Assembly (NCBI GenBank): GCA_963744735.1
Contig: CAVUVH010000006.1
Coordinates: 71,190 to 135,189 of the forward strand
DNA length: 64,000 bases
Direction: 5' to 3'
Source: RPQJ01 sp963744735
Lineage (GTDB): Bacteria > Pseudomonadota > Gammaproteobacteria > Steroidobacterales > Steroidobacteraceae
Part shown: positions 17,422 to 28,110 of the stretch, piece by piece
How the letters are laid out: each line of letters begins with the position of its first letter
Numbering within the stretch: position 1 is the first letter of the stretch
Made by a program: the position numbers and the translations under genes
The notes under the pieces: model-generated
Databases searched by the model: none
Told to the model about the DNA's origin: nothing
What the model saw: the letters and a program-made list of their open reading frames with translations, nothing else

Positions 17422-18571
17422 ATGCCCGTACAGACGCCGATCCGCGTCCTGCACTTCGTCACCGGTGGCTTCGCCGGCGGCGCGACCCAGGTTGCGATCA
17501 AGCTGGTGTCGGCCGCACTGCAGACCGACACGGTGCAGCCGCTGCTGGTGCTGCGCCGCAAGCGCCACACCGACCCTGCGCGCATCGCCGAATTGCGCGC
17601 GCAGGGCATACCGGTCGAGGTCGTCAGCGGCATGTTCCACTGGCTGACGATCTGGGCGCTGGCTGCGGGTGTGCCGCCGCTTCCGGCCTGACATCCTGGT
17701 GGCGCATGGTTTTCCGGAACACATCCTGGGGCGCCATGCCGGTCGCCTCGCCCGGGTGCCGCACCTGGTGCAGGTCGAGCACAACTCGAGGGAACGGTAC
17801 ACGGCGTGGCGGCGGTGGCAGGCGCGCCGGCTCGACCGCCACACGGCGCGCATCGTCGGCTGCGGCGAGGGCGTGCGCCGCAGGCTGCTGGAGATGGGTA
17901 CACCGCCCGATCGCACGATCACGATCAACAACGGCATCAACCTGGTGCCATTCGCCAGCGCCGATGCGCATCCTTTCGAGCAGCGCGCGGCGCAGATCCT
18001 GATGGTGTCGCGTTTCGCCCGGCAGAAGGACCACCTGACGCTGATCCGGGCAATGGCGCTGCTGCGCGAGCGTGGCCTGCGCCCGCCGCTGCTGCTGGCG
18101 GGCGGCGGCAAGCAAGGCCACCGCCGCCGCGCAGAACGGCTGACGGCCGAACTGGGGTTGCAGGACCAGGTGCAGTTCCTCGGACTGGTGCGGGATGTGC
18201 CGCAACGCCTCATGGCCTCCCGTATCGCCGTGCTGAGCACGCACTACGAGGGCATGCCGCTCGCCCTGGTCGAAGGCATGGCTGCTGGCTGCGCCGTTGT
18301 CGGCAGCGCAGTTCCCGGCGTGCAGGAGGTTCTGCGCGACGGGGTCAACGGCCGCCTCGTCGCGCACCAGGATCCGCGCAGCCTGGCCGATGCGCTGGAG
18401 GGCCTGCTGCGGGACCCGGCCTTGGCTGCCCGGCTGGCCCGGCAGGCCAGGCTGGACGCGCTCGATGCCTACAGCCTCGAACGCATGAACCGCGACTACG
18501 AGGACCTGTTCTGCAGCCTGATGCAGGGGCGCCCTGCACCGGCAGCCGGCGCTGGCCAGCCTCCTCCTTAG
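17422..18571 (+). CDS. Glycosyltransferase family 4 protein (frameshifted)
   Basis: About 383 residues after correcting one frameshift near 17680. The N-terminal Rossmann domain opens with IRVLHFVTGGFAGGATQVA, the acceptor-side glycine loop of GT4 enzymes, and continues with PHLVQVEHNSRERYTAWRR. The C-terminal GT-B domain has ILMVSRFARQKDHLTLIRAM, LLAGGGKQ and STHYEGMPLALVEGMAAGCA, the donor-binding E-x7-E motif (EGMPLALVE). It would transfer a hexose from a nucleotide sugar to a lipid, polysaccharide or protein acceptor in the cytoplasm. It stands alone; no other polysaccharide gene is nearby, and the ABC exporter downstream is not of the polysaccharide type. Confidence 0.88.
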
Positions 18572-18653
18572 CCCATCAATTCCGGCCATCGCGCCGGTGG
18601 GTCAGTAACTCTCCGACTGGAGACCGGCCACTCGCAGGCCGATCATCGGAGCC

Positions 18654-19360
<707 letters not shown>

Positions 19361-19367
<7 letters not shown>

Positions 19368-21730
19368 TGCGCGCGCTGCACCGCAAGCTGCTGCGCGACC
19401 TGTGGCGGATGCGCGGGCAGGTACTGGCCATCGCGCTGGTCATGGCCTCGGGCGTCGGCGTGCTGGTGATGTCGCTCACCACGGTCGAGTCGCTCGAGGA
19501 AACGGCGATCGCCTACTACGAGCGCTACCGGTTCGGGCACGTGTTCGCCCGCGTCGAGCGGGCACCCGAGCACCTGGCTGCGCGGCTGCGCGAAATCCCC
19601 GGCGTGCAGGCGGTGGAAACGCGCGTCGTGCGCACGGCGATCCTCGACGTCGAAGGCTTCGAGGAACCGGTGATCGGGCAACTCGTGTCCGTCCCGGAGC
19701 GGTCCGAGCCACGGCTGAACCGCCTGGCGCTGCGCGACGGGCGGCTGCCGCGCATCGGTTATCCCGACGAAGCCGTGCTGACGGAGCCGTTCGCGCAGGC
19801 GCACGGGCTGGCGCCGGGCGACCACCTGCGCGCCGTCATCAACGGCCGGTGGCGCGAGCTGACGGTCGTCGGCATCGCCCTGTCGCCGGAGTACGTGTAC
19901 GCCATCGGCCCGGGCGCACTCATGCCCGACGACCGGCGCTTTGGCGTGCTGTGGATGGGGCACGAGGCCCTGCAGGCCGCCTTCGACCTTGACGGTGCGT
20001 TCAACGACGTGAGCCTCGCGCTTCTGCGCGGCACGGACCCGGACGCGGTCGTCGAACGCGTCGATCGAATCCTCGCGCGCTACGGCGGCATCGGGGCCTA
20101 CGCACGTGCGGACCAGTTGTCGAACTGGTTCCTGATGAGCGAGATCGACCAGCACCGCACGCTGGCCACGATCCTGCCCACCATCTTCCTGGCCGTGGCA
20201 GCGTTCCTCACGCACATGGTGCTCGGCCGGCTGATCGCGGTCGAGCGCAGCGAGATCGGCCTGTTGAAGGCTTTCGGTTACACCAACCGTGACATCGCCG
20301 GTCACTATGCGCGCCTGGCGCTCGGCATCGGCACCGTCGGCGTGCTGCTCGGGTGGTTCCTCGGCTACTGGCTGGGCCTCTACCACACGCGGCTCTATGC
20401 CGACTTCTATCACTTTCCGTTCCTGCTGTTCCGCCCGGGCCCGCAGGCATTCGTGATCGCCGGGGCCGTCAGCATGGGCGCGGCGCTGATCGGCGCGCTC
20501 GCGGCGGTACGTGCGGCGGCGGCGCTGCCGCCGGCGGAGGCCATGCGCCCGCCGGCGCCGCCGCTGTTCCGGCGCACCGCGCTGAGCGAACTGGGCTGGG
20601 TACGACGCCTCGACCAGCCCACCCGCATCCTGCTGCGCCAGGTCGTCCGCTGGCCGGCGCGGTCGTTCATCACGACGGCCGGCATCGCGATGTCGGTGGC
20701 TGTGCTGGTGACGTCGATGCAGTGGCTCGACGCGATCAACCACATGGTCGACGTGTACTTCCTGCAGGCGCAGGGACAGGACATCAGCGTCGGCTTCGCC
20801 GAACCCCGCTCGAGCGAGATCGAGCGCGACCTCGCCCGCCTGCCCGGAGTCCGCACGACGGAGCCAATGCGCGCGGTGCCGGCCAAGCTGCACAACGGCT
20901 GGCGCGAACAGCGCGAGGCACTGCAGGGACTGCCGGCCCGGCAGGAGCTGTACCAGGTTTTCGACGCCGAAGGCCGCGCCCTGGAGTTGCCGCCCGACGG
21001 GCTGGTGATCTCGACGATGCTCGCCAAGCTGCTCGACGTCCGCGTGGGCGAACGGATCACGGTCGAAGTGCTCGAGGGACGGCGGCCGCTCGTCGAGGTT
21101 CCCGTGGTGGCGACCTTCGAGACCTACATCGGGTCGCCCGCCTACATGGACATTCGCGCCCTCGACCGGCTCATGCGCGGCCGCCCGAGCGTCACCGCCG
21201 TGCACCTGCGTGTGGATCCCGCGATGCGCGGCACACTGTTCCGCGAGCTGAAGACCCTGCCGCGGGTCAGCTCGATCACCGTGCGGCAGGCCGCGGTGCA
21301 GACTTTCCGCGACACCATGGCGAAGACGATCACGATCTTCGTGTCGTTCTTCATCGTGTTCGCGTGCGCCCTCGCCTTCGGCGTCACCTACAACGCCGCG
21401 CGCATCGCGCTGTCCGAGCGCGGCCGCGAACTCGCCACCCTGCGCGTGCTCGGCTTCACGCGGGCCGAGATCTCCTACATCCTGCTCGGCGAGGTGGCCC
21501 TGCTCACGTTCGTTGCGCTGCCGCTCGGCTGCGCGGCCGGCTTCGGGCTGGCGAGCCTGATCGTGCAGGCCTTCGAGACCGAGCTCTACCGCGTGCCGCT
21601 CGTGATCCTGCCCTCGACGTACGGCTGGGCGATGGTGATCGGGCTGGCTGCGACGGCAGCGTCGGCATTCCTGGTGCGGCGCCGGGCCGACCGGCTCGAC
21701 CTGATCGCCGTGCTCAAGACCCGGGAGTAG
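19361..21730 (+). CDS. ABC transporter permease with two FtsX domains
   Basis: A 789-residue membrane protein. The first helix lies in GQVLAIALVMASGVGVLVMS, a large periplasmic domain follows, then three helices (HRTLATILPTIFLAVAAFLT, a region around 20330, and a third near 20460). A second copy starts at SFITTAGIAMSVAVLVTSM with its own periplasmic domain, and ends in three more helices (FVSFFIVFACALAFGVTYNA onward). AERGRELATLRVLGFTRAEI is a classical FtsX/MacB_PCD coupling sequence, here ALSERGRELATLRVLG. It is a type VII ABC permease resembling the YbbP/DevC group. It acts with the preceding ATPase and the following adaptor. Confidence 0.9.
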
Positions 21731-21734
21731 AACG

Positions 21735-22943
21735 ATGACCCCCGCGCTGAAAAGACTGACGTTCTGGGCCCCCCTGGCGCTGGCACTCGCACTGGTGCTC
21801 GCCTGGCTGTTCCGGCCCGCCGCAGTACCGGTCGACCTCGTCGCGGTGGATCGCGGTCCGCTGACGGTGAGCGTGAGCGACGAGGGGGAGACTCGCGTCA
21901 CGGACATGTACGTCGTGTCGGCCCCGGTCCCGGGTCGCATGCGCCGCATCGATCTCCAGGTCGGCGACACGGTGGTCGCGGACCAGACGCTCGTGGCGCG
22001 CATCGAGCCGAGCGATCCCTCGTTCCTCGACGTGCGCAGCGCCGCCGAAGCGCGGGCCGGCGTGGACGCAGCCGCCGCCGCGCGGACTCACGCCGAGGCC
22101 CAGATGAGTCGCGTGCAGGCAGAGCTTGACTTCGCACGGGCCGAATATGAGCGCATGCGCGCACTGGCGCGGAGCCACACGGTGTCCGAGAACGAGCTGG
22201 ACTCGGCGCAACGGCGGGCGCGGACGGCCGAGGCGTCACTGGCAGAGGCGAAAGCCGAGCGCAGGATGCGCGAGTCCGAGTACCAGGTGGCGCGCGCGCG
22301 CCTGATGACTCCGGGCACGGCGCGCGGAAGCGTCGCCGACTGCGACTGCGTGTCGGTCTACTCGCCGGTGAGCGGCCGGGTGCTCAGGATCGTCAACGAG
22401 AGCGAAGGCGTGGTCGCCTCCGGCACGCCGCTGGTCGAGGTCGGCAATCCAGGACTGCTCGAAGTGGTCGTCGACCTGCTGTCGGCCGACGCCGTTCGGG
22501 TCGGGCCAGGGCAGCGCGTGGTCATCGAGGCGTGGGGCGGCGACCAGCCGCTCGACGGCGTCGTGCAGCGCGTGGAGCCTTTCGGCTTCACGAAGGTATC
22601 GGCGCTCGGCATCGAGGAACAGCGCGTCAACGTGGTGATCGACATTGCCTCGCCGCGCGAACGCTGGGAACGCCTCGGCCACGGCTACCGGGTCGAGCCG
22701 CGCATCGTCCTGTGGGAGTCCTCCGACGTGCTGCGCGTGCCGCTGTCGGCCCTGTTCCGCCAGGGTGACAAGTGGGCGGTGTTCGTCGCACGCGACGGGC
22801 GCGCCGAACTGCGGGAAGTCGAGATCGGCCAGGGCAACGGCTTGCAGGCCGAGGTCCGCGCCGGTCTCGATGCCGGTGAACGCGTGGTGCTGCATCCGGC
22901 CGAACGGGTATCTCCCGGAGTGCGGCTGGCAGAGCGCGGGTGA
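21735..22943 (+). CDS. Periplasmic adaptor (membrane fusion protein), HlyD/MacA-like
   Basis: A 402-residue protein anchored by an N-terminal helix (LTFWAPLALALALVLAWLF). A lipoyl/barrel-sandwich half YVVSAPVPGRMRRIDLQVGD leads into a coiled-coil hairpin (from DAAAAARTHAEAQMSR to MRESEYQVARARL). The second lipoyl half is SVYSPVSGRVLRIVNESEGV, and beta-barrel and membrane-proximal domains follow, ending ERVVLHPAERVSPGVRL. It starts 4 bases after the permease and completes a three-gene MacAB-like exporter. No TolC-like outer-membrane factor is adjacent, so a shared TolC would have to serve. The substrate is unknown. Confidence 0.9.
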   Translation: MTPALKRLTFWAPLALALALVLAWLFRPAAVPVDLVAVDRGPLTVSVSDEGETRVTDMYVVSAPVPGRMRRIDLQVGDTVVADQTLVARIEPSDPSFLDVRSAAEARAGVDAAAAARTHAEAQMSRVQAELDFARAEYERMRALARSHTVSENELDSAQRRARTAEASLAEAKAERRMRESEYQVARARLMTPGTARGSVADCDCVSVYSPVSGRVLRIVNESEGVVASGTPLVEVGNPGLLEVVVDLLSADAVRVGPGQRVVIEAWGGDQPLDGVVQRVEPFGFTKVSALGIEEQRVNVVIDIASPRERWERLGHGYRVEPRIVLWESSDVLRVPLSALFRQGDKWAVFVARDGRAELREVEIGQGNGLQAEVRAGLDAGERVVLHPAERVSPGVRLAERG

Positions 22944-23112
22944 CCCGCCCGGCGCAGGCCGCGCACAGCGATGCACGTGTTGCGCCTGCTACGACCGGTG
23001 AGCCGGGCGGGATTGCCGGTCGCGGGGCGCGCGGCGTAGCATCGGCAGCGCACGACGCCGGGAGTGCACCATGTCGGTACGTGGAGAAGCGCGACGGGGT
23101 CCGCGCTCGCGA

Positions 23113-23580
23113 CTACTGCATTTTCTGCACGTAGTCGGCAATCGACACCCGGAAGTGCTGGATGAACTGGCTGACCATGGCCGGCGTGACGCCATCGTCC
23201 GCCAGCAGTTCGGCCCGCAGCACCGGGTCGCCGTCCTCGTCGAGATAGGCCCGCGAGTACAGCTGCTCGGAATTCCACTGGTTGGCCTTGTCGAGGCTGG
23301 CGCCAGGCGCCTTGAATGCGAAGTACGCGCCAAGGTGCCTGCCCCGGTCGTAGAGCGCGAACCGGATGTCGGCAACGCCCATTTCGACGACATACGTGTC
23401 GGGCTGCGGTCGCTCGTACTTCAGTCCCAGCGCAGCGAGCTGCGCCTGGATCACTTCCGCACTCAGCGCGACCTGCGCCGGCGGGTCGGCTGCCTGCGCT
23501 GGCGCAACCGCCAGGACTTGCATCGCCATCAGTGCGATGAGTACCCACGCAAGTGAACAGCGAGCCGCAGTGCCTTTCAT
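23113..23580 (-). CDS. Exported YbjN-domain protein
   Basis: A 155-residue protein with a signal peptide (CSLAWVLIALMAMQVLAVAP, cleavage near AQAADPP). The C-terminal half NQWNSEQLYSRAYLDEDGDP followed by VTPAMVSQFIQHF matches the YbjN fold, a type III secretion-chaperone-like domain of uncertain function proposed to act in stress and motility regulation. In most proteobacteria exported YbjN proteins are uncharacterised. It diverges from the TPR-CHAT gene with 73 bases between the starts, so the two may share regulation. TAGATT on the minus strand upstream is a possible -10. Confidence 0.8.
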   Translation of the reverse strand: MKGTAARCSLAWVLIALMAMQVLAVAPAQAADPPAQVALSAEVIQAQLAALGLKYERPQPDTYVVEMGVADIRFALYDRGRHLGAYFAFKAPGASLDKANQWNSEQLYSRAYLDEDGDPVLRAELLADDGVTPAMVSQFIQHFRVSIADYVQKMQ

Positions 23581-23653
23581 GACGCTCTCCGGAAGACCGA
23601 CGCCCCAGGACTTCAAGCTTGGCCGGAATCTAGCACGCCTGCCGCAGAAAACG

Positions 23654-26572
23654 ATGGCCGGTACCGACCATGATCGCCGCGACGGTCGCTGGATGGCGAC
23701 TGTCCTGCAGGCAATCCTCGCGGCGAGCATGGCGTTGATGACGCATCCGGTCGTCCACGCCCAGTCAACAGCGGCGACATCGAGGCCGGCGGCCGTGCAG
23801 GAGCAGTTGGCGGAACTGCAGCGGCAGATTGCAGCGAGCACGGAAGCGCTGGCGCAGGGGTACGCTGCGGGCGACCTCACCACGGCGGAGCCCATGCTCC
23901 GGGCCGCGTTCGACTCGGCACGCCGCCTGCTCGGTGACGACGACCTGGTTACCGCCAGGGCCGGCCGTAATCTCGCCATCGGCCTGCAGGCGCAGGATCG
24001 CTACCTCGAAGCCGAACCGCACCTCGTGCGCGCACTGGAGACCTTCCGCAAGCGGCGCGGCGACGATAATGCCGAGACGGCGCAGGTGCGTCGGCTGCTG
24101 GCGGCCAATCTCCGCTGGCAGGAGCGCTACGCGGAAGCGGCGCCATTGATACTGCGGGACCTCGAATTGTGCCGCTCAAAGTACGGGGATGAGCATGCCG
24201 AGACGGCGACAGCCCTGTCCACCCTTGGGGTGAACCTGGACGACCTCGGGCGGCATGCCGAAGCCACGTCCGCGCTGAACCAATCGCTCGAGATCCGGCT
24301 CCGACTATTGGGCGAGGAACATGTCGACACGGCGAGCAGCTACGAACAGCTTGCAAAGAACCTGGATTATCTCGATCGATCCAGCGAGGCCACGCTGCTG
24401 CTGGCCAAGGCGTTGAGCATTCGCCGCAAGGTGTTCGGAGAGGAACACCCGGAAACCGCTCGGAGCTACCGTCAGCTGGGACTGAATTTCTCCAACCGGG
24501 GGGCTCCGGCCGAGGCGGCGCAGTTCCACGACCGCGCGCTGTCGATCTACCGCAAGGTACTGGGCGAAGGGCACCCGCGCACGACCCAGTCCTACTACGC
24601 CGTGGCGGTCAACCTGATCGAACTGGGGCGACCCGCCGAGGCGATTCCGCTGCTCGAGAAGGTGCTGTTACGGTGGCGTGCGGTGTACGGAGACCTGCAC
24701 CCTGCAGTGGTGGACACTCGCGGGCTGCTGGCTCTTGCGCAACTTCAGGTGCCAGGCCAGGAGGCTGCGGCGGTCGAAAACGCACGCGCGGCGGTGGCGA
24801 CACGGCGTGTACGGCGCGCCCTTTCGGCCCCCCGCTCCGACGATGCGCAACAACTCCGGGACGCCCGTCAGGCGACAGGGGAGTATCGCGTCCTCGCCGA
24901 CCTGCTCTGGCTGACAGGCAAGGGCGAAGCCGCTGCACGCGACGAAGCGTTTGCGGCGCTCCAGGACTCGATCGTCTCGTCGGCAGGTGCAGCCGTCGTC
25001 CAGATGGGAGCGCGCCTCAGCGGGGGCGACGACGTGCGGGGCCAGCTAGCGCGCCAGCGCCAGGACCTGGCGGCCCGGCTGAAGGCCAATGACGAAGAAC
25101 AGGTGCGCGCCGTGGCAATCGGTGGCATCGCCGGGACACAACGACTGACCGCGCTGCGCAAGGACGCGACGCTCATCCAGCAGCAACTAGACCGGGTCGA
25201 CGCGGACCTCCGCAACCGATTTCCCACGTATTTCGACCTGGTGAACCCGAGCGCGCTGTCGATCGCCACCCTGCAGGGGCTGCTCGCGGACGGCGAGGCG
25301 CTGCTGCTCGTGGCTCCGGGTTTCCGCGGTACCGATGTGCTCGCCGTCACGAAGTCGCAATCCAGCTGGCAGCGCTCGAATTGGACGATCAAGGAAGTGG
25401 ACGCGGCCGTGTCGCGACTTCGCTGCGACCTCGACAGCACACGCTGCAGCGGTCTCGCGGACCCGACTGGATCACGGGGCGCGCAACGCGAAGGCAGCGT
25501 GCCGCGACCGGGCGGCCTGGCGCGCTTTGCGCGCCGCACCGCGTTCGAACTCTACGAGCAGGTGGTTGCGCCCGCCATGCCGACGCTGCGTGGGGCACGC
25601 ACCGTGTACGTCGTCACGGCAGGGACCCTCACCTCTTTGCCGTTCTCGGTACTGGTGACCGAGGCGCCGGCCACCGGCGAGGACGATTCCGATCCGGAGG
25701 CGATGCGCCGTACGCCGTGGTTGCTTCGCCGCTTCGCGCTCGTCAGCCTGCCGTCGGTCGCGAGTCTCAAGGCGGTCCGGTTGTTCGAGCAGGCAGCATC
25801 CTTCGGCGAGCCCGCCAAACTGGATTTCATCGGATTCGGCGACCCCGATCTCGGCGGGTCTTCCGGGGCGAGCAGCCGCGGACTCCGGGCGGGCGACCTG
25901 TTCCAGGCGGCTGGCAGCGATGGCGCCGGACGTGCCGATCCCGACGCCCTGCGGCGCGCCTTCGCGCCGCTGCCGGGAACGAAGGTCGAACTCGAAGCAA
26001 TGCAGGCCGCATTCGCGCCACGCTCGCACATCATGCTCGGTGCGCAGGCGACCGAGTCGCAGGTCAAGCGGACGTCGTTCGCGGGTGTAAAGGTGGTCGC
26101 ATTCTCGACCCATGGCCTGATCGCGGGCGAGATCGACGGCATCGCCGAACCGGGCCTGGTGTTCACGCCTCCGGCGACGGCGACAGCCGACGACGACGGC
26201 CTGCTCGGTTCCAGCGAAGTCGCGCAGCTGAGGCTGAACGCCGACTGGGTGATCCTGTCGGCCTGCAATACGGCGTCTTCGGACGGAACACCCGGGGCGG
26301 ACGCTCTCTCCGGCCTGGCTCGAGCGTTCTTCTACGCTGGGGCCAGGACCCTGCTCGTGTCGCACTGGCCGGTTCGGGACGACGTCGCCGCGGTGCTGAC
26401 GGTCGATGCCATTCGCCGTCGGCGCGAGGACACCTCGCTCGGCCGTGCCGAGGCCGTGCGTCAGGCGACGCTCGCGGTGCTCGACAGCTCCGCCGACCCG
26501 GCGATGGGTAAGCGTGCTTTCGCACACCCGTCCGCGTGGGCTCCTTTCGTACTCGTTGGTGAGGGGCGGTAG
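23654..26572 (+). CDS. Exported TPR-CHAT protein (caspase-like peptidase domain)
   Basis: 972 residues, with the start chosen at the first in-frame ATG after the spacer. A second ATG at 23693 begins MATVLQAILAASMALMTHPV and would give a clean signal peptide ending VVHA. Residues about 60-380 form tandem tetratricopeptide repeats of the kinesin light chain type (repeated LGEEHPETARSYRQLGLN-like units). The C-terminal third is a CHAT domain: TVYVVTAGTLTSLPFSVL, the catalytic His in VVAFSTHGLIAGE (about residue 820) and catalytic Cys in VILSACNTASSDG (about 871), then YAGARTLLVSHWPV. CHAT proteins are clan CD proteases; known relatives cleave partners on a signal sensed by the repeats. The substrate is unknown. 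Confidence 0.9.
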   Translation: MAGTDHDRRDGRWMATVLQAILAASMALMTHPVVHAQSTAATSRPAAVQEQLAELQRQIAASTEALAQGYAAGDLTTAEPMLRAAFDSARRLLGDDDLVTARAGRNLAIGLQAQDRYLEAEPHLVRALETFRKRRGDDNAETAQVRRLLAANLRWQERYAEAAPLILRDLELCRSKYGDEHAETATALSTLGVNLDDLGRHAEATSALNQSLEIRLRLLGEEHVDTASSYEQLAKNLDYLDRSSEATLLLAKALSIRRKVFGEEHPETARSYRQLGLNFSNRGAPAEAAQFHDRALSIYRKVLGEGHPRTTQSYYAVAVNLIELGRPAEAIPLLEKVLLRWRAVYGDLHPAVVDTRGLLALAQLQVPGQEAAAVENARAAVATRRVRRALSAPRSDDAQQLRDARQATGEYRVLADLLWLTGKGEAAARDEAFAALQDSIVSSAGAAVVQMGARLSGGDDVRGQLARQRQDLAARLKANDEEQVRAVAIGGIAGTQRLTALRKDATLIQQQLDRVDADLRNRFPTYFDLVNPSALSIATLQGLLADGEALLLVAPGFRGTDVLAVTKSQSSWQRSNWTIKEVDAAVSRLRCDLDSTRCSGLADPTGSRGAQREGSVPRPGGLARFARRTAFELYEQVVAPAMPTLRGARTVYVVTAGTLTSLPFSVLVTEAPATGEDDSDPEAMRRTPWLLRRFALVSLPSVASLKAVRLFEQAASFGEPAKLDFIGFGDPDLGGSSGASSRGLRAGDLFQAAGSDGAGRADPDALRRAFAPLPGTKVELEAMQAAFAPRSHIMLGAQATESQVKRTSFAGVKVVAFSTHGLIAGEIDGIAEPGLVFTPPATATADDDGLLGSSEVAQLRLNADWVILSACNTASSDGTPGADALSGLARAFFYAGARTLLVSHWPVRDDVAAVLTVDAIRRRREDTSLGRAEAVRQATLAVLDSSADPAMGKRAFAHPSAWAPFVLVGEGR

Positions 26573-26641
26573 CGATGACGGTCGACGGCGTCCATTTGGT
26601 CTACACTCGCGCGTCGTCGCAGCGCGCCACGCGGAGGTCGG

Positions 26642-27307
26642 ATGGACTCGGTTCTGGAATTCTTCCTGAAGGGATTGATCCTCGTCCCGGTGACGCTGTT
26701 GCCGATCATCAATCCCCTCAGCAGCGCGCCCGTGTTCGCGGCCACCGTCGGCTCGAACCGCGTCATCGCCAGCCGGCTCGCGCGCCAGGTCGCGGTCAAC
26801 GCCTGGTTCGTGCTGGTGGTGTCGATGCTCATCGGCACCTACGTGCTGGCGCTGTTCGGCATCTCGCTGCCCGTCGTGCGCATTGGCGGCGGACTGCTGG
26901 TGGCCGCCACGGCGTGGCGCATGCTGCACGACACCCGGGATGACGATGTGCACGCGGTCGCAGCGCAGGACGCCGCGACGCTGTCGGACGCCGAGATCGT
27001 GCAGCGCAGCTTCTTCCCGATCACGTTTCCGCTCACCACCGGGCCCGGCACGATCGCCGCGTCCATCGCCCTCGGCGCCCAGATTCCGGCCGACCCCGCG
27101 CTGTATGCCGTCGGCGTACTCGTGGCCGGGGGTGGGGCCGCACTGGTCTCGGTCGTGCTCTACCTGATCTTCAAGAACTCGGTTGCGGTGCTCGCCCGGC
27201 TCGGCAAGATCGGCACGCTGGTGCTGATCCGGTTGATGGCTTTCATCCTGCTCTGCATCGGCATCGAGATCATCTGGACCGGCTGGGCCGAGCTCAACGG
27301 CCTGTAG
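26642..27307 (+). CDS. MarC family integral membrane protein
   Basis: A 221-residue protein with six predicted helices. It begins with LILVPVTLLPIINPLSSAPV and contains FFPITFPLTTGPGTIAASIA, the conserved MarC half-repeat (PLttGPGtia), and ends LMAFILLCIGIEIIWTGWAE. The family's function is unresolved; MarC itself was wrongly tied to multiple antibiotic resistance. It is separated from the CHAT gene by 69 bases containing TACACT, a possible -10 about 35 bases before the start, so it is probably transcribed on its own. Confidence 0.9.
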   Translation: MDSVLEFFLKGLILVPVTLLPIINPLSSAPVFAATVGSNRVIASRLARQVAVNAWFVLVVSMLIGTYVLALFGISLPVVRIGGGLLVAATAWRMLHDTRDDDVHAVAAQDAATLSDAEIVQRSFFPITFPLTTGPGTIAASIALGAQIPADPALYAVGVLVAGGGAALVSVVLYLIFKNSVAVLARLGKIGTLVLIRLMAFILLCIGIEIIWTGWAELNGL

Positions 27308-27396
27308 CAGGCTCTGCGGGCCGGGATGTCCCTGCGCCGCGTGTCCAGCGGGGTATCCGCCTTGACGCCCGGCCCCGCGCGGGATAAACGGATCGA

Positions 27397-28066
27397 ATGC
27401 TCAGCCTCCGATCATTGCTCAGTCGCGATGACCTCACGCTCATCAACGCGCGGCTCGATGCTGCCGCCTGGGTCGATGGCCGCGAGACGGCTTTCGGCGC
27501 GACGCGCAAGATAAAACGAAACCTGCAGCTCGCCGCCGGGGACCCGCTGGCGGCTGAACTCGGTGGACGAGTGCGCACGGCACTGCTGGAAAGCGAACAG
27601 TTCCGTGCGGCTGCGTTTCCCGGAGCACATCGCACCGGTACGCTTCGCCGCCTACCAGCCGGGCATGACCTATGGCTGGCACGCGGACCTGGCGCACATG
27701 CGCTACGGCGAGCAGGTGCTGCGCTCGGACGTGGCCTGCACGGTCTTCCTCTCGGCCCCGGAGAGCTACCAGGGCGGCGAGCTCGCCGTGCGGACGCCCC
27801 TCGGCGAGTTGCGCCTCAAGATGCCCGCCGGCGACGCGGTGGTCTACCCGGCGACGACCATGCACCGCGTCGAACCCGTGACGTCGGGCACGCGCCGGGT
27901 GGCGATCACCTGGATCCAGAGCCTGATCACGACGGCGGAGCACCGCGAGTTGCTGTTCGACATGCGCCAGGCCATCGCTCGCCTGCGCGAGCGGGATCCG
28001 GAGAACGAGGACCTGATCCGGCTGAACGTCGTCTACCAGAACTTCGCGCGGCTGCTGTCGGGCTGA
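27397..28066 (+). CDS. PKHD-type Fe(II)/2-oxoglutarate hydroxylase, PiuC-like (frameshifted)
   Basis: About 223 residues after correction, the usual length of PiuC/YbiX proteins. ARLDAAAWVDGRETAF and KIKRNLQLA are the typical N-terminal signatures. The iron-binding HxD lies in MTYGWHADLAHM, the distal His in TTMHRVEPV, and the 2-oxoglutarate Arg in GTRRVAITW. A single-base frameshift near 27615 joins FRAAAFPEHIAPVRF. PiuC proteins are often iron-regulated and located by TonB siderophore receptors, but no receptor is nearby here. The gene converges on guaA with 44 bases between stops; I see no clear terminator in that gap. Confidence 0.88.
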
Positions 28067-28110
28067 GCGGAGTCTCGACCGGGTCAGACGCCGACAGGGC
28101 GGCGATACCC

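Noticed and set aside
15647..17647. A 666-codon plus-strand frame over the DUF885/MFS region
   Set aside because: Composition is Arg/Gln/Asp-rich antisense to the MFS gene, with no recognisable domain.
23071..23556. A plus-strand gene starting at the ATG at 23071 with a good ribosome-binding site
   Set aside because: Beyond the first 15 codons it lies antisense to the YbjN gene and shows no homology.
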